Source of the DNA: Cucurbitaria berberidis CBS 394.84
Taxonomy: Eukaryota > Ascomycota > Dothideomycetes > Pleosporales > Cucurbitariaceae
Length of the DNA stretch: 64,000 bases
NCBI RefSeq assembly: GCF_010015615.1
Contig: NW_024468935.1
Location: 6,851,692-6,915,691 of the forward strand
Reading direction: 5' to 3'
The position numbers and the translations under genes were made by a program. Under the pieces are notes generated by a model. The model saw only the letters and a list, made by a program, of their open reading frames with translations. It searched no databases and was not told the origin of the DNA. Below, in pieces: positions 33,752 to 44,539 of this stretch (position 1 is its first letter; each line of letters starts with the position of its first letter).

Positions 33752-35760
33752 CTAAGCATCTAGGTTAAGCCTCTCTAATAGTGAATCAATCTTGCCCAGC
33801 AAGATTTGATAGTTCATTGCGTCCTGCAGGAACTCATCACTCGCAATCTCACCGTCAAGGGTTCTAACGGCACCAGCAGCAATCTGCTGCTCTACCGACA
33901 CGTAGTTGTCGTCTTGTACTTTCTCCGAGACCTTGTCATCCAAGCCAAAGTCATCCATAGCGTTGACTAAATCTTCCTCAGAAGTGGCCTTGACTGCTGC
34001 GTTCTCGTCCATCATCTCATCCAGGCCGCTATCTTCGAAGCGAAGTCTAAAACGCTCGGAGAGATAGTACCGAATATCATCCACCAATTCAACCGTGTCT
34101 GTTTCTTGACGCGCTTTCACTCTGTTCGCAGACTCTAGCACAAGCTCTGCGAACTCTGGTTGGTCTATATAATGCTCGAGACGATATGCAATATACCGCG
34201 CTGCAAATTCCTCTAAACGCTGCACCCTTGTTTCCCAGCCACTGCGTATAACTTCGTAGATATCGACGGCTTCATCTGCATCTGTCTCACCGCGAGGGTT
34301 ATCTGATTCTACTGCAGAAGTCGAGCCATTGCCGAGAGCCGAAATGATGATGGCGGCACGTTGCTTCAGCTTCTCGATGAAGAGCTGGTCCGCCGCAAAG
34401 AGGACATCGATCGCGATATCGAGGCCAAAGTCTGCGCGCTCCGTGTACATGAACGTCAGTATCGTCTCGAGGACTGCGGGTGAGCAATCTATTGTGACGA
34501 TTTGGAGGTGCGGTGTAACTTGTGCCTCCTTGAACTGCGAACTGAACATGGTGAGGAAGTACTCGGACCGTAGTAGCATCGCACGATGCGCTGGAAATAT
34601 AGTAGACTTGCGTGGTAGCCGTTGTCGCGAGGGTGACCGCGATCGGATTGGTCCTACGGGAATCCCCAGCAGGGGACCAGTCGTGTTGCGAACGGGAGGC
34701 GTGGATGACCCCGCAGGTCCCAGTGGGTCATCAGTCCGACCTGAAAACCCTTCCTCTTCATCGTCATCCGCTCGTAGTAATATATCAGCAAAGATGGAGT
34801 TTTCTCGATCCCACTGTATGTTGTTCACCTTGGCCGTATCCACGACCCTCTTATTCTTTAGCACGTTCTCCTTGAACCAACTTTCTAGCTGATCTCGGCC
34901 CCTGTCTAACTCTTCCGCTCTGCGTTGGCGCAACAGCCGCCTGTCAGACACCTCTGTGATATCCTCGAAAAGCCGTTCTATCTCTAATTGTCTACCAATC
35001 TTATCGATGCCGTCTAATACAAGAAGCTCTTGCTCATCACTTAGTCCGAATAGGGCTCTCCGTATTGACACCTCCTGAAAGTACAAGTACTGTAGTGCTA
35101 CGCCTAGTGACTCGGCCGGTATCGTATCTGGTAACTTCCATGACGATGTCGATGGTGCTGCTGCCAGCTTCTTCGCGAAATAGGGCGACCGCGCCGCTAA
35201 CAGAAACTTGTGTAGGTGAAAGCTTTGATCGTAGGCGGCAATTGTAATATCGGCGGTCGCTGGTGTGGATCGCGTGAGGAGCGAGGTTATGTGCGCAGCG
35301 AGGGGCTGCAGAGGGTTTGTCGATTTGGCGTAGTCATAGGATAAGAGTAGGTTTCGTATTCGGTCGTTGAGGGCGTTGTATAGGCATCGCTCGCCCTGAA
35401 AGGTATCACGTTCGCACAAGGCACCGTTCTCAAGCAGCAATCGTATAACTTCGTAGTGTCCGCAAAGACTAGCCTTTACATACCGCGGTCAGATGTCTGC
35501 TCAAACCAATGGCGGGGAGCAGTGGCTATGCTTACTAGGATTAGGGGTGTATAATCAAACTTGTCTCTGGCATTGATGTTGACGCCGGTACTGATCATTT
35601 CCTGGCAGACCTTCAAGTCGCCTCTCCTGCATGCTTCGCAGAAGAGTCGGAAGTCGTTGGAGACATCGAGCGGGTTCTCTTCCTTCAATTGGCCGGACGA
35701 AATGGCCTGGGCTTCCGTCGCGAGCGCAGCCTCAATCTCGTACTTCTTCTTGACCTCCAT
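33752..35760 (-). CDS. ankyrin and BTB/POZ domain protein (ABTB1/Btb-like)
   Basis: Two exons (35760-35536, 35473-33752) give 648 residues. Residues 35-110 carry ankyrin-repeat sequence (F-C-E-A-C-R-R-G-D-L, then A-S-L-C-G-H-Y-E-V-I-R-L-L-L-E-N-G-A), split by the intron. Two BTB domains follow: one near 135-215 (A-D-I-T-I-A-A-Y-D-Q-S-F-H-L-H-K-F-L-L-A), and one near 330-440 (F-P-A-H-R-A-M-L-L-R-S-E-Y-F), separated by an acidic linker. The arrangement matches ABTB1 of animals and the S. pombe Btb proteins, which act as substrate adaptors for Cullin-3 ubiquitin ligases. The role here is inferred from that similarity. It shares a 353-base head-to-head promoter with the NIMA-type kinase. Confidence 0.8.
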
Positions 35761-36113
35761 AGCCGTGTAGTAGCAGCCCTGGTGGCGTAACAGCAAGAGA
35801 TGGCGGCTCCATCATGTCAAGCGATTGCAAATGACGACTTGGTGGCGGGTGGGGCGGAGATCGGAGTTGGCAATCGATAAGCGCAGAGCCCCCTGGCAAC
35901 TCAGGCGCCGATGCTGACTGAGGCTCGTGCGAAGTTGGTTGCTGGTTCGACGAGCCCCTAGCGTAAACACCAAAACAAGGCGCCGCAGCTTGGGTCTCAG
36001 GTCGCCTACCAGTGCATTGCATACCATCTCGCACCACTAACATAGCAGCATCCCTCACCTGACAGCATCTCCTAGTTGTTGCATGTTTTCTGCGCAATAG
36101 CAATATTTACACC
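35761..36113. promoter_or_regulatory. shared bidirectional promoter, BTB protein and NIMA-type kinase
   Basis: Only 353 bases separate the two start codons, so the genes must share or abut promoters. No TATA box or known element stands out. Confidence 0.55.
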
Positions 36114-38479
36114 ATGCCCGAGGACGACAAATACGATGTTCTGGAGAAGATTGGTGCGCTATTCCATAATCAACTCGTCCAGACTGTATAGATATACTGA
36201 CATGTCGGTAGGCCATGGCTCCTTTGGAATCATCCGCAAGGTCAAGCGCAAGTCGGATGGCTATGTAAGGAACCAAGTCTGCATTGTGCACCCCAATTCG
36301 CTAACCGTAGCATAGATCCTCTGCCGAAAGGAAATCAGCTACCTCAAGATGTCTCAGAAGGAGCGCGAGCAACTCCAATCCGAGCTGTCCATCCTCAAGG
36401 AGCTCCGACACCCCAACATCGTCGCCTACTTCGAGCGCGACCACATCAAGGCGTCACAAGACCTGCACCTATACATGGAATACTGTGGAAATGGCGATTT
36501 GGGCCGAGTCATTCGGGACCTGAAGAACAAAAACCAGGTGTGCGAGGAGGAGTTTGTGTGGAGCATCTTCAGCCAAATTGTCAGCGCGCTGTACCGCTGT
36601 CACTATGGTGAAGACCCGCCTGCCGCTGGCCGTAATGTCATGGGACTCGTTGCGAATGCAAAGCCTGTCCGAGACTCAAGGAGGCCCATGATCCTTCATA
36701 GGGATCTTAAGCCAGAGAACAGTGAGTATTTGGACATACAACGTCACTCCAACCGCACGTACTAACGACAAAACAGTCTTTCTCGGAGATGACAATTCAG
36801 TCAAGCTAGGCGACTTTGGCCTCTCAAAGATCCTCCAATCCCATGACTTTGCATCCACATATGTTGGCACGCCGTTCTACATGTCCCCCGAGATCTGCAA
36901 AGCCGAGCAATACGGCCCACATTCCGACATCTGGGCCCTTGGGTGTATTATATATGAGATGTGTGCGAAGACCCCGCCATTCAATGCAAAGACGCACTTC
37001 GAATTGATCCAAAAGATCAAACTGGGTCGCTATCCAGATATCCCCGCATGTTACTCGGCCGAATTGCGAAAGGTCATTGCTAGTTGTTTACAGACGACAC
37101 CCGACCATCGCCCGGATACTGCAGCACTATTAAACCTCCCCATCGTGAAGCTCATGCGCAAGGAGCAAGAGGTTGTCAAGCTCGGTCAGGATCTGAGAGA
37201 ACAGAAGATGCTCGCCGCGCGACGAGAGAAGGAGGCCAACGAGGGGATTGGACGTATACGGAAGGAGATCGACGACCAACTGCGACGTGAGTGGGAGCTA
37301 AAGGCCCGCTTGGAGATTGAGCGGCAAGTAAAGGTACAGACCGAACAGCGGGTCCAGAGGGAGCTGGCGCAACTCCAGTCAAAATTTGAAGAGGAAGTCA
37401 ATAAACGGGTGGAAGCAGCACTCAAGAAGTACCCGAACCGGTTGAGCACCTCGCCCAAGCTGGCTCCTCGATCAAATACACCGCTCATGCCAGCGACCGA
37501 GCAGGGAGCTCTGTTCCCTACAGACCTTGAGACAGCTATCATGAACGGCTCGCAAAGCACGGTAGATACCAACTCTGACTTCGCCAGCGGCACGGACATG
37601 TCCTCTCTTTCCCTCGATGACTCCACCGAGGACGTCACCGTCAAAGCAAAGCCCAAACGCGCGTCTCGTGCTCCCCTCTCCCGCGCGAGGACTATGTTCG
37701 CGCAGCCAGCGTCGCCCATGGACGTACAAATGGCCGACCTTTCCCCCGCGCCAGCATCACTCGCCGGTCTCTCTCTTTCTCCCCGCCGTAATCAACAACC
37801 GCGCCAGAACATCTTTGCCGCAGCGAAGGAGGGCGCGAAGAAGTGGGAAGCAGAGGTCCCTCCATCTCCAACTGACGCCGAATGGAACGGCGACTTCGAC
37901 GATGACGATGACTTGCCAGTTCTGCCCTCGCCTACCCGTACCCGCAGTGCCTCAGGCGGTCGATTAGGGGGCGAAGATCCCTTCAAAGCTCTTGCGAATG
38001 CTCAGGCCCCACTACTGAAGGCGAACCACCGGCTGGGCAGTACACCCAATCTACATGCGCCCAAGGCAAGCAAACCACGTCCTGCCTCAGCTGTTCCAAT
38101 TGTGGCCACATCACCGAGCCGTCCAAAGTCAAAATCTGCCGATGCCCTCTCGACATCGCCTCGTAAGACAGGCCTTGCCGCGAAGTCAGCACCCTCCGTT
38201 GGCCTCCCTACTAAGAGGGGCAACGAAGCCATTCGGATCCAAGCGATGCGTAACAACGGCGGCATCCAGGGCCGAACCCTCGTTGAACTACAGCAAGCGC
38301 GTGGCATCCCAGCCCAAGCCATGAGTGAAGACGAGGGTAAGAAGGGCTTCGGATTCGGTAGGAGAAGCCCAGTCAAGGGACGCAGTGCAGGCACGAGTCC
38401 CCCGGCAGTCTGGGACCCAGACACGGAGCTCGAGATGCCTAGCCCTTTTATTGTGCGAAACAAGCGCATGGTTCGGTGA
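36114..38479 (+). CDS. nimA: NIMA-family serine/threonine protein kinase
   Basis: Five exons with the first very short: 36114-36153, 36212-36264, 36316-36721 and 36777-38479 (four coding segments), giving 733 residues; phases close exactly. The kinase domain spans about residues 8-300: G-H-G-S-F-G glycine loop, C-R-K-E lysine, H-R-D-L-K-P-E-N catalytic loop, D-F-G, and M-S-P-E. A fungus-typical insertion lies before H-R-D. A coiled coil follows at about 310-420 (L-R-E-Q-K-M-L-A-A-R-R-E-K-E-A), then a Ser/Pro-rich tail with short basic and acidic patches. This is the layout of Aspergillus NIMA, required for entry into mitosis, with a C-terminal coiled coil for dimerisation and PEST-like sequence for turnover. 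Symbol assigned by architecture. Confidence 0.9.
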
Positions 38480-38931
38480 GCCAGTGCGAGCTAAGGGCTA
38501 CGATTATCACAACGACATTGGTACAACGATGCGCACACACATAGGCGATCAAGACTAAGGATGAGAGATGACCAAAGACGCAGGATTGCGACCTGGATAC
38601 GCGTTTGGACAAGAGGAAAATGGGGATTATGGCGTCCGGCATGAGCGAGCATTGTCTTGCATCCCGTCTTACTATTTCTTCCCTTTGTCATGAAGGCATC
38701 ATTTTCTGGGTTTTTTTGTTTACCGCCTCATCTCAGCCAGCATACTAGCATCTTTCGGCGATATGGTTGACAGGATAGGCGTTAAGGACGGGTTGGATCC
38801 TCGGGTTTATTGTACGCTTGTTATCTCTTATTTGAATTTTACCGCAATCTTCAAGTGATCCATGGTGTCCCTTTCTCCTACTGGTGACGCCGCAATGCAT
38901 TCGGGTATCATATTCTGTATTGCTGTCTTCT
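38480..38931. other. convergent 3' spacer
   Basis: Between the 3' ends of the kinase and Rrp43 genes; a T run near 38,710 is the only visible feature. Confidence 0.4.
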
Positions 38932-39990
38932 TCAAGCCCTTCCACTCAGTGCACCTTCGACCACACTCCAGTGATCTATAGCCCTCTTAACCAATCCCTT
39001 CAACTCCTCCCTGTTCACAATCCCACCCCCACTCTTCTCCACTCTCCTAATCATCGCATCGTTTGTGCCCTTCCCTGCGCTGGCACAGTCCACAACCACA
39101 GTCACACTCTCCCGACAAACCGCCTCCTCAAATGCATCTGGATCACTCAGGACCCAATCCTCGCCATCCCCCTTTTCAGCCTCTTGCCTACCCTCAAACA
39201 CCGCGAACGAACTAGGAACCGGTAGACCTCGTAAGCGCAGTCGTCGCGCCTCCTTGGGGCTGTCTGAACACAGTATCCCCTCGTATTCCTCGTCAAAGTA
39301 GGCGCGTGGGATGAGCGTATCCCTCAACGCAGCGAGAATAGCGATCCAAGATGCATCCAAGGCGTTGCCGTCTATGGAGATGAAGAAGACATCCAGATAC
39401 AAGACCCAGTATCCCTTCAATTCCGTTTCAGCTGGGACGTCGGGATCTTCGGGATTGGTGGACGGTTGGTGTAGTATTCGGAGATCCGAGGCGCGAAGGA
39501 GGCGTGTGCTATGTAGGAGGGAGCGTATGCGAGTTATGAGGGTTTGCGCAAAGGTAGACGGTGCGTTGCCGGGGATGTGGGATGGTGTGCTGCCAGTGGA
39601 TAGTTCGACATTGGGTACGAGTAACCGCGCCGCCTCTACTTCATTTCCATCGTCGGCACTGTCGTCATTGTCATCGCTCCCTCCTGCTGTTAAGACAGGA
39701 TCCGCGAACGTGCCTGGTATGTCCTCCTCCTTCAGTATTTCTGCCCGTACACCGCAGACTACGGTTGTGTTGCCTAATCGTACGACGGCAGAGCCATTGC
39801 AGTGCGTCAAGCTTCCAGTGTTTATGCCCGGTGTTCTGAACTCATGTGCTGTGCGGCCATTGGCGCGCAAGGTCCTCTTAGACTGGTCTGACGAGAGGTG
39901 TGCTTGGAGAAATGGATGCGAGGACACGGCTGCGAAGATAGGGCGAGGAAATGTGAGAGCAGGTGGAGGAGCCGATGCTGCTGCCGCCAT
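38932..39990 (-). CDS. RRP43: exosome complex subunit Rrp43 (RNase PH-like)
   Basis: Single exon, 352 residues. The N-terminus P-F-L-Q-A-H-L and R-T-L-R-A-N-G-R-T-A-H-E-F-R-T-P leads into the RNase PH fold (G-S-A-V-V-R-L-G-N-T-T-V-V-C-G-V), and the later L-Y-L-D-V-F-F-I-S-I-D-G-N-A-L-D-A-S block is characteristic of the Rrp42/Rrp43/Rrp45 branch of the hexameric ring of the RNA exosome. Eukaryotic ring subunits are catalytically inactive and serve as a scaffold for Rrp44/Rrp6. An acidic insertion (S-D-D-N-D-D-S-A-D-D-G-N-E-V-E) near residue 105 is not universal. Rrp43 is favoured over Rrp42/45 by length and by the start sequence; this choice is moderately sure. Confidence 0.8.
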   Translation of the reverse strand: MAAAASAPPPALTFPRPIFAAVSSHPFLQAHLSSDQSKRTLRANGRTAHEFRTPGINTGSLTHCNGSAVVRLGNTTVVCGVRAEILKEEDIPGTFADPVLTAGGSDDNDDSADDGNEVEAARLLVPNVELSTGSTPSHIPGNAPSTFAQTLITRIRSLLHSTRLLRASDLRILHQPSTNPEDPDVPAETELKGYWVLYLDVFFISIDGNALDASWIAILAALRDTLIPRAYFDEEYEGILCSDSPKEARRLRLRGLPVPSSFAVFEGRQEAEKGDGEDWVLSDPDAFEEAVCRESVTVVVDCASAGKGTNDAMIRRVEKSGGGIVNREELKGLVKRAIDHWSVVEGALSGRA

Positions 39991-40305
39991 CGTGGAGGAT
40001 TTAACGTGTCGTCTTAAATCGAAGGAGGCAGATTGCTAGGGTTTGGTTGTTTTAGCTTGAATGGTGATGATGTTCCGCTAGAAATTTTGGAGCTTGAGCC
40101 TCGAGCTAAGTTTAAGCTTAATTTTGGCGGGGCATGGCGGATGATCAGGAAACGAAGCCACAAGCTCTCTCACTTCTTTTGATAGTACGGGAATCGGCTC
40201 GTCTTTACCAAATATTGAGGATTCGAATTAAAAGAATTATATTAGAATTATAGCTACACGTCCATTACTCTCACGGGCTATTCCTCCACAACACGAGTCT
40301 CCGCC
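39991..40305. other. spacer between two minus-strand genes
   Basis: This is promoter of RRP43 and 3' flank of the flavoprotein gene; AT-rich near 40,200-40,250. No feature recognised. Confidence 0.4.
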
Positions 40306-41580
40306 TTAACCTGAACTCAGCCCAGCCTTTCCAGCTTGTTGAATCGGAGTCCACTTGCCCTCCTTCTTGAACTGGTCGCCCCTCATAATCCCCTCCGCCA
40401 AATTTGCGATCAAATAGTCTCTTCCTTTAATAAGCCACACCATCTGGCTCGGCACTCTGTACCCCGCAAACGCGCCGACACCCTTCTGCGTCCCAATCGG
40501 GCAAATCTGCTGCTCCTTCAGATCCGGGGTGTGGTGTCTGTCTCCTTTGTGTGCTTCTCCAGTAATGTGGGCGATCAGGTCGTTCTTGAGGTTCGTCATT
40601 GCGACGGGGACAGCGCTGTAGATATCAATCACACCGCCGCGAGTGTAGGAGCCTACGTCGCCAACGGTGTAGATGCGGGAGGCAGACGAGTGCTCAACAC
40701 GGAGGGTTTGGGGGTTACAGGCGAGGCGGTTGCGATTGTCGAGCCATTCTTTGGGAAGAAAGCTGGTGTTCGGTCGCGTACCGGTCGCATCGATGTAGAT
40801 GTCCGCTTCGATGGTTTCGCCGTTCGAAAGCTCGACTCTTGTCTTTGCTCCTTCTTGATCTCCTACTTTGGTCGCTGAGACGACTTTGGTGTTGTAGGTG
40901 ACATCGCATCCAAGTCGCTGTAGGAACTGTTGTGCTGTCTTGGCGATCGATTCGCGGAGAACGGGCAGTAGCTTCTTGTCGCCGCATATGAGTGTGACCT
41001 TCGCTTTCGGATTCTTAGGCGCAGAAGCCATGAAGCCTGGCTTGCCATTCAGGATCTCAGCGACTTCACCCGCGGTCTCAACGCCGACTGGCCCTCCACC
41101 TCCAACGACAACCGTCTTGGCGTTTTTCAGGCTCTGCTGAAAGACATCGTAGGTCGACTCAAGCGCAGCAGCGTTAGTCGTTTGCGTAAATAGCGGGCTA
41201 GGCGTTGTAAAACCGGTAGCAACAACAAGCGCAGAGTAGGGAATTGATTGCTGCTCCCCTCCCACAGTCGTAACAGATACCGTCTGACCAGCAGAATCAA
41301 CATGCGTCGCCGAACCTTGTACGAACTTGAATGTTGAGGAAGCATAAGTAAATGCCGGCTCAATTGGGTAGAAGATCTTGTCTGCGGGCATCAGCTGCTT
41401 CGAGACGCACGCTCTCGGTGCCGCAATTCTCCAATAGAGGTCTTTGGACGGATTGACAATCGTAACATTGTACGTAACGCCTTCTTTCTTGGGTAGCTGT
41501 GGGATAACGTGCTTGAGAGCATAATGCGCTGCGCTTATGCCCGCAAAGGAACCGCCCAGGATGAGTATGGTTTCGCTCAT
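40306..41580 (-). CDS. AMID-like FAD-dependent oxidoreductase
   Basis: Single exon, 424 residues. An N-terminal FAD-binding Rossmann motif (I-L-G-G-S-F-A-G-I-S-A-A) is followed by A-L-V-V-A-T-G-F, a second NAD(P)H-binding motif V-V-G-G-G-G-P-V-G-V-E, and the T-V-G-D-V FAD block near residue 305. This two-dinucleotide layout is that of AIF/AMID-like and type II NADH dehydrogenase-like flavoproteins (pyridine nucleotide-disulphide oxidoreductases). No redox-active C-x-x-C pair and no targeting peptide are visible, which favours the AMID group over disulphide reductases. In fungi these proteins are linked to NADH oxidation and cell-death signalling; the actual electron acceptor is not predictable here. 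Confidence 0.8.
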   Translation of the reverse strand: MSETILILGGSFAGISAAHYALKHVIPQLPKKEGVTYNVTIVNPSKDLYWRIAAPRACVSKQLMPADKIFYPIEPAFTYASSTFKFVQGSATHVDSAGQTVSVTTVGGEQQSIPYSALVVATGFTTPSPLFTQTTNAAALESTYDVFQQSLKNAKTVVVGGGGPVGVETAGEVAEILNGKPGFMASAPKNPKAKVTLICGDKKLLPVLRESIAKTAQQFLQRLGCDVTYNTKVVSATKVGDQEGAKTRVELSNGETIEADIYIDATGTRPNTSFLPKEWLDNRNRLACNPQTLRVEHSSASRIYTVGDVGSYTRGGVIDIYSAVPVAMTNLKNDLIAHITGEAHKGDRHHTPDLKEQQICPIGTQKGVGAFAGYRVPSQMVWLIKGRDYLIANLAEGIMRGDQFKKEGKWTPIQQAGKAGLSSG

Positions 41581-42429
41581 ATTGCTGTATGCTGAGAGAA
41601 CGCGCTGGGTAAGGGTATCAAGAAGGATGAAAACACGGAAGGAGATTGAGAGTACGGCGCAAAGTTAATCGAGTATGTGACGCGCTCCAGGGCTTGTTAT
41701 AGGATTATAGGCGCCAGGAACGCCTTAGGACTTTTGGTTGGGGAACCGACAGCGGGATATCAACGGAGAAGCGCAAATGTTCGATTTGAAGCAGACACAT
41801 CCCAACAGGAATATATAGCTTCTTATACCCCCTGTTTGACGTTCGCTGTCTGCTTGCTTGTTATGCTTATCAATTGCATGACTGTGTTGTGCATACATTG
41901 AGTTGGCACCAATGTGAGATTCCCTCTTGGCTGCGTTCCTAGCCACATCGCGTTTAGGCTCACTCCAGCCCTGCTAGCCGAGCTGACTGTAGCCGATCCG
42001 GGTGGATGATGACATGCTCAAGGTTATGAAATTAGTCGCATGTTTATCATGAAATCATGTTCTGGCGTGCCATTTCTAAAAAGAGGACGCGAGGTGGCTC
42101 TATCTCGAAGAGCGGCTCAAGAATGGGGAACTAATATGAGCTTTCAACGAGTAATCATATTCATAATTTGCACAACACCGTCAAAAGAGGCCCAGGAAGG
42201 TGACGTGGGTAGCGTGCTAGGACTTTATTCATTCCGTATCTTTTTCGAGACATAACGCCAGTCCGGTATCCGCATGCAAGACCCGCTGCGACAGCCAGCT
42301 GAAAAGGTCGTCAATTGCATAGAAGCGTAAGAGGCTTCCATACCAAAATACATTCGGTAGGTCGTTACTGCACATGCACCTTCCGAGGCTCTACCACCTT
42401 GTCCCTCCGGCTGTTCAGTAGACAAGCGC
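41581..42429. other. intergenic region, 0.85 kb
   Basis: This is promoter of the flavoprotein gene and 3' flank of NAC-beta. No coding frame or motif recognised. Confidence 0.4.
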
Positions 42430-43215
42430 TTACTCGACTTCAGTCTTTGACTCGAAGTTCTCTCCCGCAACGAGATCCGGGATGTCGTCATCGTCATCCT
42501 CATCGTCGTCATCCTTCTTGTCGCCATCCTCGCCCTTCTCCTTCTGCATGCTCTGGTAGCTCTCGGCGAGTTTGCGCAGCGATGCAAGCGAGTCGGGGCC
42601 GAGCTGGTTGAGGATGCCGGGGACGAGCTCTGTCAGCTCCTTGTCTTCGCCGTGGCCGTAGATGGCGAAGGTGTTGGCCGGTACCGAGGCGTGGACTGCA
42701 CCAATGTTAGCACATGACCAACTGCTTCATCGCAATGTACGAAAATCATGGAGATGACCCACCCTTTGGTGCCGAGAAGTGGATGACGTTTCCGTCGCTC
42801 TTGAACATGTTGACCTCCTCAATGGCCTGGATTGGCTGTACATTGAGCTTCTTGAGCGCTGTCTGTAGCTTTTTGTCGTCGGTGCCGGCGCTCTTGTGCA
42901 CCTTCTTGATCTTCCTGCGGGGAGTGCCCTTGCCTCTGCATTGCCCAATTAGCCCCAAGTTCTGATTCTCCAATTTATTCCAACATTGCAAGGTATGAAG
43001 GTAGTTTTGGTGGTTCGCGTGTTGGTGCCGAGGATTGAGGCGGGGCCGTCGAAGATGGAGATGTCTGCTTACCCTATTCACACGCATGTTAGCCCACTGT
43101 ATACTCTATATATCCAGTATAATGATTTCTCAAAAGCTCTTCAGCTTAATAATGGAGGGAAGAACATACCAATACGCACTGACGCTTGCATACGCGCCAA
43201 CTTGGCCTGATCCAT
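42430..43215 (-). CDS. EGD1: nascent polypeptide-associated complex subunit beta
   Basis: NAC-beta pairs with NAC-alpha at the ribosome exit tunnel and shields nascent chains. Coding segments are 43215-43170, 43073 (one base), 42935-42763 and 42695-42430, giving 161 residues. The protein starts M-D-Q-A-K-L-A-R-M-Q; the basic ribosome-binding motif R-R-K-I-K-K-V-H-K, the NAC domain (G-N-V-I-H-F-S-A-P-K-V-H-A-S) and an acidic tail are all clear. Two canonical introns (43169-43074 and 43072-42936) flank a single G. Using it yields R-I-G-G-K-G-T, as conserved in NAC-beta from fungi to animals. Skipping it with acceptor CAGAG at 42934 stays in frame but gives R-I-G-K-G-T. The first model is preferred. 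Confidence 0.9.
43073..43073 (-). other. EGD1: proposed one-nucleotide micro-exon of NAC-beta
   Basis: On the minus strand the sequence reads GCTAAC, 11 bases, TAG, then G, then GTAAGC. A complete branch point plus acceptor is thus followed after exactly one base by a strong donor. The 137-nt intron downstream has its own GGCTAAT branch and TGCAG acceptor. A longer exon starting here is excluded because the next in-frame codon would be TAA. Confidence 0.7.
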
Positions 43216-43774
43216 ATTTGCGGTGGAGGGGAAGTACGACTGGTGAAGAGCTGTGGCGGCGGGACAGTCAGCTGCGGGTTCAGAAAAAAATCCGAGAGAA
43301 TGAAAGAGAAGCCTGTAACGAGTATAAGCTCGGTACTCACCTAGATTCGGGATCGTGCGCGGGGAGTCGAACGTGAGAGTGGTGTTGAAGTTGATGCGGG
43401 CATCGGAGAAACTCACCGGATGCGCCGATTGTGTGCCTCGCTTGCGAAGCTTAAATCCCCGCAGCCTCAAAATCGACGGTTCCCGTGAACTGAACACTAA
43501 GTATAATCCATGCATTTATTCAAAGTAGCGCATACAGTCAACCATTGATACTACGATAATGGTCATCACTGTAACCGATCAATTGCTTACTGCTAGATGC
43601 GTCTTAAAGACTTTTCAGGCTGCGAGAGTCAAAGGAAAGATTGCACATGCATTGAGAGCACCAAGTGCTTCGAGCCTTGGAGGCATCTGATGAAAGACTT
43701 TCTAGGAATTGGTATAATGCAACATGGACTGTCAGAACGCTAATTGTCATCCCTCTCTGCTCGACCCACACACT
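43216..43774. other. intergenic spacer, NAC-beta promoter side
   Basis: This is 3' flank of the X325-type gene and promoter/leader of NAC-beta. No further gene seen. Confidence 0.4.
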
Positions 43775-44486
43775 CTACAGCATGGCCATTCCAGCCAGGC
43801 CAACAGCACCCAACACCCATGAGACGGCCTTGGCCTGTGCTGCAGCGCCCTTGCTACTTGAAGGCGTTGCTCCAGTCGCGCTTGTACTTGGGCTCGCGTT
43901 TGTGGACGATCCGTTTGGATTACCAGAAATGTTTTCCTGACTGACGCGCACATTCGTGTTGTTCTTGCAATTGTTATTGTAGTCGGTTTGGGAGAGTTGC
44001 GTGTTCACTAGTTTGACGTCGGCGCACTACGTGGAGATCAGTGACCGTTCTAGGTCAGCTTTGGGGGTATCAAAGGCTTACCTGGTAGAGACCGCCACTC
44101 TCGTGGTTGTTCGAAACTACTTGAATCGAAGCCAGCGTTCCATCCGAGACGTTGAGACTTGTGGGCAGACTGATTGAACCGATGCAGAAGTTCCCCAGGC
44201 CGTCGACGGTGAGTTGTTGGCGTGCAACAACGCTGAAGCCTGATCCCGGGTTGTCACCGATAGCCACGTAAACTGCGATATTAGTTTGCGGGTGGCCCAT
44301 GTTAAGCTGAATGGGGCCACCGCTAATGGGGAAGTCGGTGCGCTGCTTCTGGACATCGTTGAAGCCTCCGCATGGAAAGTTACTTTCTACATCGTCGCTG
44401 AACCCACGCGCTTTCGGGAAGGTGAGCTGGAAGTGGGCCAGGGTGAGAGGAAGGAGAGAGAGGGCGACGAATGTGTTGGACAGCAT
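43775..44486 (-). CDS. X325/Bim1-like copper-binding protein, GPI-anchored
   Basis: Two exons (44486-44082, 44026-43775) give 218 residues. A 17-residue signal peptide ends in A, so the mature protein starts with His: H-F-Q-L-T-F-P, then P-C-G-G and R-T-D-F-P-I-S-G-G. This is the signature of the X325 family, LPMO-like in fold but not polysaccharide-active, which binds copper through an N-terminal histidine brace. Candidate ligands seen here are mature His1, His48 (N-M-G-H-P) and Asp121 (C-A-D-V). A Ser/Thr-rich linker and a hydrophobic C-terminus (W-V-L-G-A-V-G-L-A-G) indicate a GPI anchor. In Cryptococcus the relative Bim1 works with Ctr1 in copper uptake; here a Ctr gene is the next gene upstream, which supports the same role. 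Cell-surface location is inferred. Confidence 0.85.
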
Positions 44487-44532
44487 TTTGGCGATTGAGA
44501 ACTTGTACGAGATAGGAATGGGTATGTGGAGG

Positions 44533-44539
44533 GAGCAAG
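44533..44539 (-). promoter_or_regulatory. GAGCAAG copper-response-like motif (proximal)
   Basis: On the gene strand this reads CTTGCTC, about 50 bases ahead of the X325-type ATG. It matches six of seven bases of the yeast Mac1 core TTTGCTC. Binding is only a suggestion. Confidence 0.3.
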
